Of a stretch of DNA of 64,000 nucleotides, positions 60,583 through 64,000 are shown piece after piece (positions within the stretch are counted from its first letter, which is position 1; the number at the start of each line of letters is the position of its first letter). The DNA lies in the NCBI GenBank assembly GCA_937980205.1, contig CALJKW010000052.1, positions 186,001 through 250,000 on the forward strand, read 5' to 3'. The DNA is from an uncultured Myxococcales bacterium (GTDB lineage Bacteria > Myxococcota > Myxococcia > Myxococcales > Myxococcaceae). The notes under the pieces are model-generated. The model saw only the letters and a program-made list of their open reading frames with translations, searched no databases and was not told where the DNA came from. The translations under genes and the position numbers were made by a program.

Positions 60583-63500
60583 ATGAAGAAGGATCCGTAC
60601 GCCCCTCTTCGCGAGCAGCTCGAGAAGAACGAGCCGCCCAAGTACTGGCGGTCGATCGAGATGGCCGAAGGCGACGCCGGCCTGAAGGCAGACCTCGAGC
60701 CCGAGTTTCCCCGCGGCGTCACCGCCTCCAACGAGTGGAACCGTCGCGACGCGCTGAAGCTCGGCGCCGCGGCGCTCGCGCTCGGCGGCATGGCCTGCGA
60801 CCAGGCCAAGGACCTCCACATGCCGCTGCGCCGGCCGGTGGAAGAGATTCTCCCCTACGTGCGCATGCCGGAGAACATCATCCCCGGCACGCGGCTCATG
60901 TACGCGACCGCGATGCAGCGCAGCGAGGGCGCCGTCGGCCTGCTCGTCGAGTCGCACGAAGGCCGCCCCACCAAGATCGAAGGCAACCCGACGCACCCGT
61001 CGTCGCTCGGCGGCTCCGACATCTGGGCCCAGGCCGAGGTCCTTCGCCTCTACGACCCCGAGCGCGCGCGCACGCCCCTGCAGAAGGGCGCGCCGTCCAC
61101 CTGGGAGAAGTGGGACGCGCTGGCGAAGGAGAACTTCGCCCGCTACGCCGAAGCCCAGGGCAAGGGCCTCGCGTTCCTCCTCGGCGAAGACTTAGGGCCC
61201 ACGTTCGAGCGCGTGCTCGCCGCGGCGCTCAAGAAGTTCCCGCAGGCCAAGGTCGTCCGCTGGGACCCGCTCTCGCCCGACGCCGCGCTCAGCGGCGCGG
61301 AAGTGGCGTTCGGCCCCGGCGCGCGCGTGCACTACCACTTGACCCAGGCGAAGGTGGTCTTCTCGCTCGACTCCGACTTCATGACCCAGGGTCCCGACCA
61401 CCTGCGCCTCGCGCGCGAGTGGTCGAAGTCGCGCTCGCCGCTCGAGGCGGCAGCGACGAAGGACATGACCCGCATGTACGCCTCCGAGGGCGCGTACACG
61501 GTGACGGGCTCGAACGCCGACCACCGCCTGCGCCTCTCCAGCGCGCAGCAGCTCGAGCTGCTCAAGGCCGTCGCGGCCGAGCTGCAGTCGAGCCACGGCC
61601 TCGCGCTGGGGCCCGAAGTTCAGGCCGCGGTGCAGAACGCGCAGCTGCCGGCCGAGACCGCGAAGTTCGTCGCGGTGCTCGCGAAGGACCTCGCGGCGAA
61701 CAAGGGCGCCTCGGTCATCATCACCGGCGAGCGCCAGCCCGCCGCGGTCCACGCGCTGGTCCACGCGGTCAACGTCGCGCTCGGCGGTCTGGGTACCACG
61801 TTCACCGTCAGCCAGGCCGAGGGAGCCCAGCCGCGCACGCCGATGCACGAGGCGCTGAGCGGCCTCATCCCCGCGCTGACCAGCGGCGAGGTCGACACGC
61901 TCATCATCTTCGACCAGAACCCGCTCTACACGGCGGCCGGCGGCACGAAGTTCGCCGACGCGTTCGCGAAGACGAAGACCACGGTGCACATCGGCGTGCT
62001 GCCCGAAGAGACGGGCCTGCAGGCCTCGTGGCACCTGCCGATGAACCACTTCCTCGAGTCGTGGAGCGACGCGCGCGCCTTCGACGGCACCGCCAGCATC
62101 GTCCAGCCGCTGGTGATGCCGCTGTTCGGCGGCCGCACCAACACCACGCTGCTCGCGCAGATCGCCGGTGAGGAAGTCACCAACGACAAGCAGCTCGTCG
62201 AGACCACGTGGCGCGGAGCGGCGGCGGCGACGCCTCCGGTCGCGGCGCCTCCGCCGGTGCAGGGCGCGGACGGCGGCACGCCGGCTCCGGGCCAGGTGCA
62301 GGCGGCGACCCCCAAGGCCGCGCTCGCCGACCCGAAGTTCCCGCTCGCCGACCTGAAGGTCTGGCGCCGCGCGCTGCACGACGGCGTCATTCCGAACACC
62401 GTCCCCGGCGCTTCGCGCAAAGAGAGCAAGGGCGACCTGAACCGCGGCGCGGTCGTCGCGGCGCTCGCGGCGGTGAAGGCGAACCCCGTCCCGGGGAAGG
62501 ACACGCTCGAGCTCATCGCGCTGCACGGCCACGCGCTCGACGGCCGGCTCACCAACGTCTCCTGGATCATGGAGCTGCCCGACTCGATGTCGAAGCTCTG
62601 CTGGGACAACGCGCTGCTCGTCTCGCCGACGCTCGCGAAGGAGCTCGGCATCGAGAGCGCGATGAAGAAGAACCGCTACGTCGCCGACGTCGTCGACCTC
62701 ACGGTCGAGGGCCGGAAGATCAGCGCGCCGACCTTCGTGCTCCCCGGCCTCGCGACCTACACCGCCACCATCATCAAGGGCTACGGCCGGCAGGTCGGCG
62801 ACGTCGCGAAGGGCGTCGGCGTCGACGTGAACCCGCTGCTCTCGGCGAGCCCGGTCATCGGCGGCGTCAAGCTGCAGAAGACCGGCAACACGGTCGAGCT
62901 CTGCTCGACGCAGGACCACTTCTCGGTGCCGGGCAACCCGTTCAACGAGATGTCGTTCGCCGACATGACGGCGCAGCAGGCCGGCGCGCGCGAGCGCAAG
63001 CTTGGCCTCGGCTCGCGCCCGCTGTACCGCGAGGCGAGCGCGCAGGCGTGGGAGAAGGACGGCGAGAAGCCGTTCCGCGAAGGCGACGCTCCGGAAGCGC
63101 TCGTGCAGCTCAAGACGCCGCGCAACCGGCCGCAGAAGATGCTGCAGCCGCACGACGAGGTCGTCTACGAGGGCCAGCAGTGGGGCATGGTCATCGACCT
63201 CGGCTCCTGCATCGGCTGCAACGCCTGCACCATCGCCTGCATCGCCGAGAACAACATCCCCACCGTCGGCCGCGAGCAGGTGCTGCTCGGTCGCGAGCTG
63301 CACTGGATTCGCATCGACCGCTACTTCACCGGCGACATCGACCAGCCGGCGGCGGTGCACCAGCCCGTCACCTGCATGCACTGCGAGAACGCGCCGTGCG
63401 AGCCGGTGTGCCCGGTCAGCGCCACCGTGCACGACGAAGAGGGCATCAACTCGATGGCCTACAACCGGTGCATCGGCACGCGCTACTGCAACAACAACTG

Positions 63501-63930
63501 CCCGTACAAGGTGCGCCGCTTCAACTACCTGGACTTCTCCAACTCCGGAAACGTCTGGAAGAACCCCGACGAGGCGAAGCGGTGGCAGACGCTCAAGCTG
63601 CAGCGCAACCCGGACGTCACCGTCCGCTACCGCGGCGTCATGGAGAAGTGCACGTACTGCACCCAGCGCGTCGAAGAGGCCAAGCGCGTCGCGAAGCGCG
63701 CGGGGCTCGACCGCAAGGCGCTGCCCGACGGGGCCATCACGCCGGCGTGCGCGCAGGCCTGCCCGACGCAGGCCATCACCTTCGGAAACATCAACGACGA
63801 GAAGTCGCGCGTGCACCAGCTCAAGCTCTCTGAGCGCAACTACGAGATGCTGCAGGAGCTCAACGTTCGCCCGCGTACGACCTACCTGGCCCGGGTCTCC
63901 AACCCGAACGAGGAGCTGAAGGCGTCATGA
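60583..63930 (+). CDS. actB: Second alternative complex III ActB
   Basis: The 1115-residue protein has a twin-arginine signal (NRRDALKLGAAALALGGMAC), a molybdopterin-oxidoreductase-like part (about 75-840) and an Fe-S domain (from about 870) with CIGCNACTIAC, CMHCENAPCEPVC, CIGTRYCNNNC, CTYC and CAQAC. It is about 135 residues longer than the first ActB, partly from a Pro/Ala/Gly insert near 545-570. It relays electrons from ActC to ActA. It overlaps actC by ATGA. Confidence 0.95.
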   Translation: MKKDPYAPLREQLEKNEPPKYWRSIEMAEGDAGLKADLEPEFPRGVTASNEWNRRDALKLGAAALALGGMACDQAKDLHMPLRRPVEEILPYVRMPENIIPGTRLMYATAMQRSEGAVGLLVESHEGRPTKIEGNPTHPSSLGGSDIWAQAEVLRLYDPERARTPLQKGAPSTWEKWDALAKENFARYAEAQGKGLAFLLGEDLGPTFERVLAAALKKFPQAKVVRWDPLSPDAALSGAEVAFGPGARVHYHLTQAKVVFSLDSDFMTQGPDHLRLAREWSKSRSPLEAAATKDMTRMYASEGAYTVTGSNADHRLRLSSAQQLELLKAVAAELQSSHGLALGPEVQAAVQNAQLPAETAKFVAVLAKDLAANKGASVIITGERQPAAVHALVHAVNVALGGLGTTFTVSQAEGAQPRTPMHEALSGLIPALTSGEVDTLIIFDQNPLYTAAGGTKFADAFAKTKTTVHIGVLPEETGLQASWHLPMNHFLESWSDARAFDGTASIVQPLVMPLFGGRTNTTLLAQIAGEEVTNDKQLVETTWRGAAAATPPVAAPPPVQGADGGTPAPGQVQAATPKAALADPKFPLADLKVWRRALHDGVIPNTVPGASRKESKGDLNRGAVVAALAAVKANPVPGKDTLELIALHGHALDGRLTNVSWIMELPDSMSKLCWDNALLVSPTLAKELGIESAMKKNRYVADVVDLTVEGRKISAPTFVLPGLATYTATIIKGYGRQVGDVAKGVGVDVNPLLSASPVIGGVKLQKTGNTVELCSTQDHFSVPGNPFNEMSFADMTAQQAGARERKLGLGSRPLYREASAQAWEKDGEKPFREGDAPEALVQLKTPRNRPQKMLQPHDEVVYEGQQWGMVIDLGSCIGCNACTIACIAENNIPTVGREQVLLGRELHWIRIDRYFTGDIDQPAAVHQPVTCMHCENAPCEPVCPVSATVHDEEGINSMAYNRCIGTRYCNNNCPYKVRRFNYLDFSNSGNVWKNPDEAKRWQTLKLQRNPDVTVRYRGVMEKCTYCTQRVEEAKRVAKRAGLDRKALPDGAITPACAQACPTQAITFGNINDEKSRVHQLKLSERNYEMLQELNVRPRTTYLARVSNPNEELKAS

Positions 63931-64000
63931 GTCCTCAAGAAGCAGCGCTCCCCAACGACCCCAACGTGCGCGGAGACGTGCCGCTCGAGGACCCGGTTCA
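63927..64000 (+). CDS. actC: Second ActC, 5' end only
   Basis: The ATG overlaps the actB stop (ATGA). Only 24 codons are visible (MSPQEAALPNDPNVRGDVPL), the soluble N-terminus before the NrfD helices. The assignment rests on position in the operon. Confidence 0.7.
   Translation, partial: MSPQEAALPNDPNVRGDVPLEDPV

Overview
The window is high-GC DNA (most third codon positions are G or C) from what looks like a myxobacterium (Myxococcota). Pointers are the many MopE-type and Cys-rich lipoproteins, Ser/Thr kinases next to an FHA sigma-54 activator, a repeat-companion (TIGR02996-type) protein, PEGA and DUF4476 proteins, and two alternative complex III modules paired with cytochrome oxidases. Genus cannot be settled from the sequence alone. 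Coding density is very high: no gene-free stretch exceeds 300 bases, and the longest (about 236 bases, upstream of actA) is packed with inverted repeats. No rRNA, tRNA, CRISPR array, insertion sequence or integrase was found.

Layout. 0-9.7 kb: a partial three-repeat secreted protein, a HEAT-like membrane protein, a periplasmic rhodanese, an OmpA-type lipoprotein, a PilZ protein, an AAC(3)-fold acetyltransferase, a PEGA pseudokinase and a sensor histidine kinase. 9.8-22 kb (minus strand): a twelve-gene respiratory operon, actABCDEF, then a small membrane protein, SCO, and caa3-type oxidase subunits II, I, III and IV. Nearly every junction is a stop/start overlap, and the few breaks contain copies of one palindromic repeat. 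22-33.7 kb: STAS-like and RaiA/HPF-like small genes, lipoproteins, an orphan AbiEi-like regulator with a perfect palindrome over its start, a retropepsin-like protease, a lipase-like lipoprotein and membrane proteins. 33.7-44.8 kb: two MopE-like lipoproteins, two tandem receptor kinases (lipoprotein ectodomain, seven TM helices, coiled coil, cytoplasmic Ser/Thr kinase), an FHA/AAA+ sigma-54 activator, and a convergent gene made of two LuxR-type HTH domains. 45-52.6 kb: small lipoproteins, a SCO-cytochrome c-YHS fusion, and a second oxidase operon (diheme cytochrome c, subunits II, I, III, IV, a second III-like subunit, two tiny membrane proteins, a SCO-like protein). 52.7-59.7 kb: a CE2-like SGNH esterase lipoprotein, a GH94-like lipoprotein, an AbiEii-like nucleotidyltransferase with an overlapping partner, zinc-ribbon membrane proteins and a repeat-companion protein. 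59.8-64 kb: actA, actB and the start of actC of a second alternative complex III.

How the genes work together. Alternative complex III oxidises quinol and passes electrons to cytochrome c and a haem-copper oxidase. The first module carries an A2-type oxidase (YSHPVVY) with cytochrome c fused to subunit II. The second oxidase operon is A1-type (GHPEVY) with a separate diheme cytochrome; a second actABC lies about 7 kb downstream. The SCO proteins probably deliver copper to the CuA centres. The most interesting candidate system is the 36.6-44.3 kb cassette of metal-binding-like surface lipoproteins, paired seven-TM receptor Ser/Thr kinases and an FHA sigma-54 activator, which would form a membrane-to-promoter phospho-signalling path.
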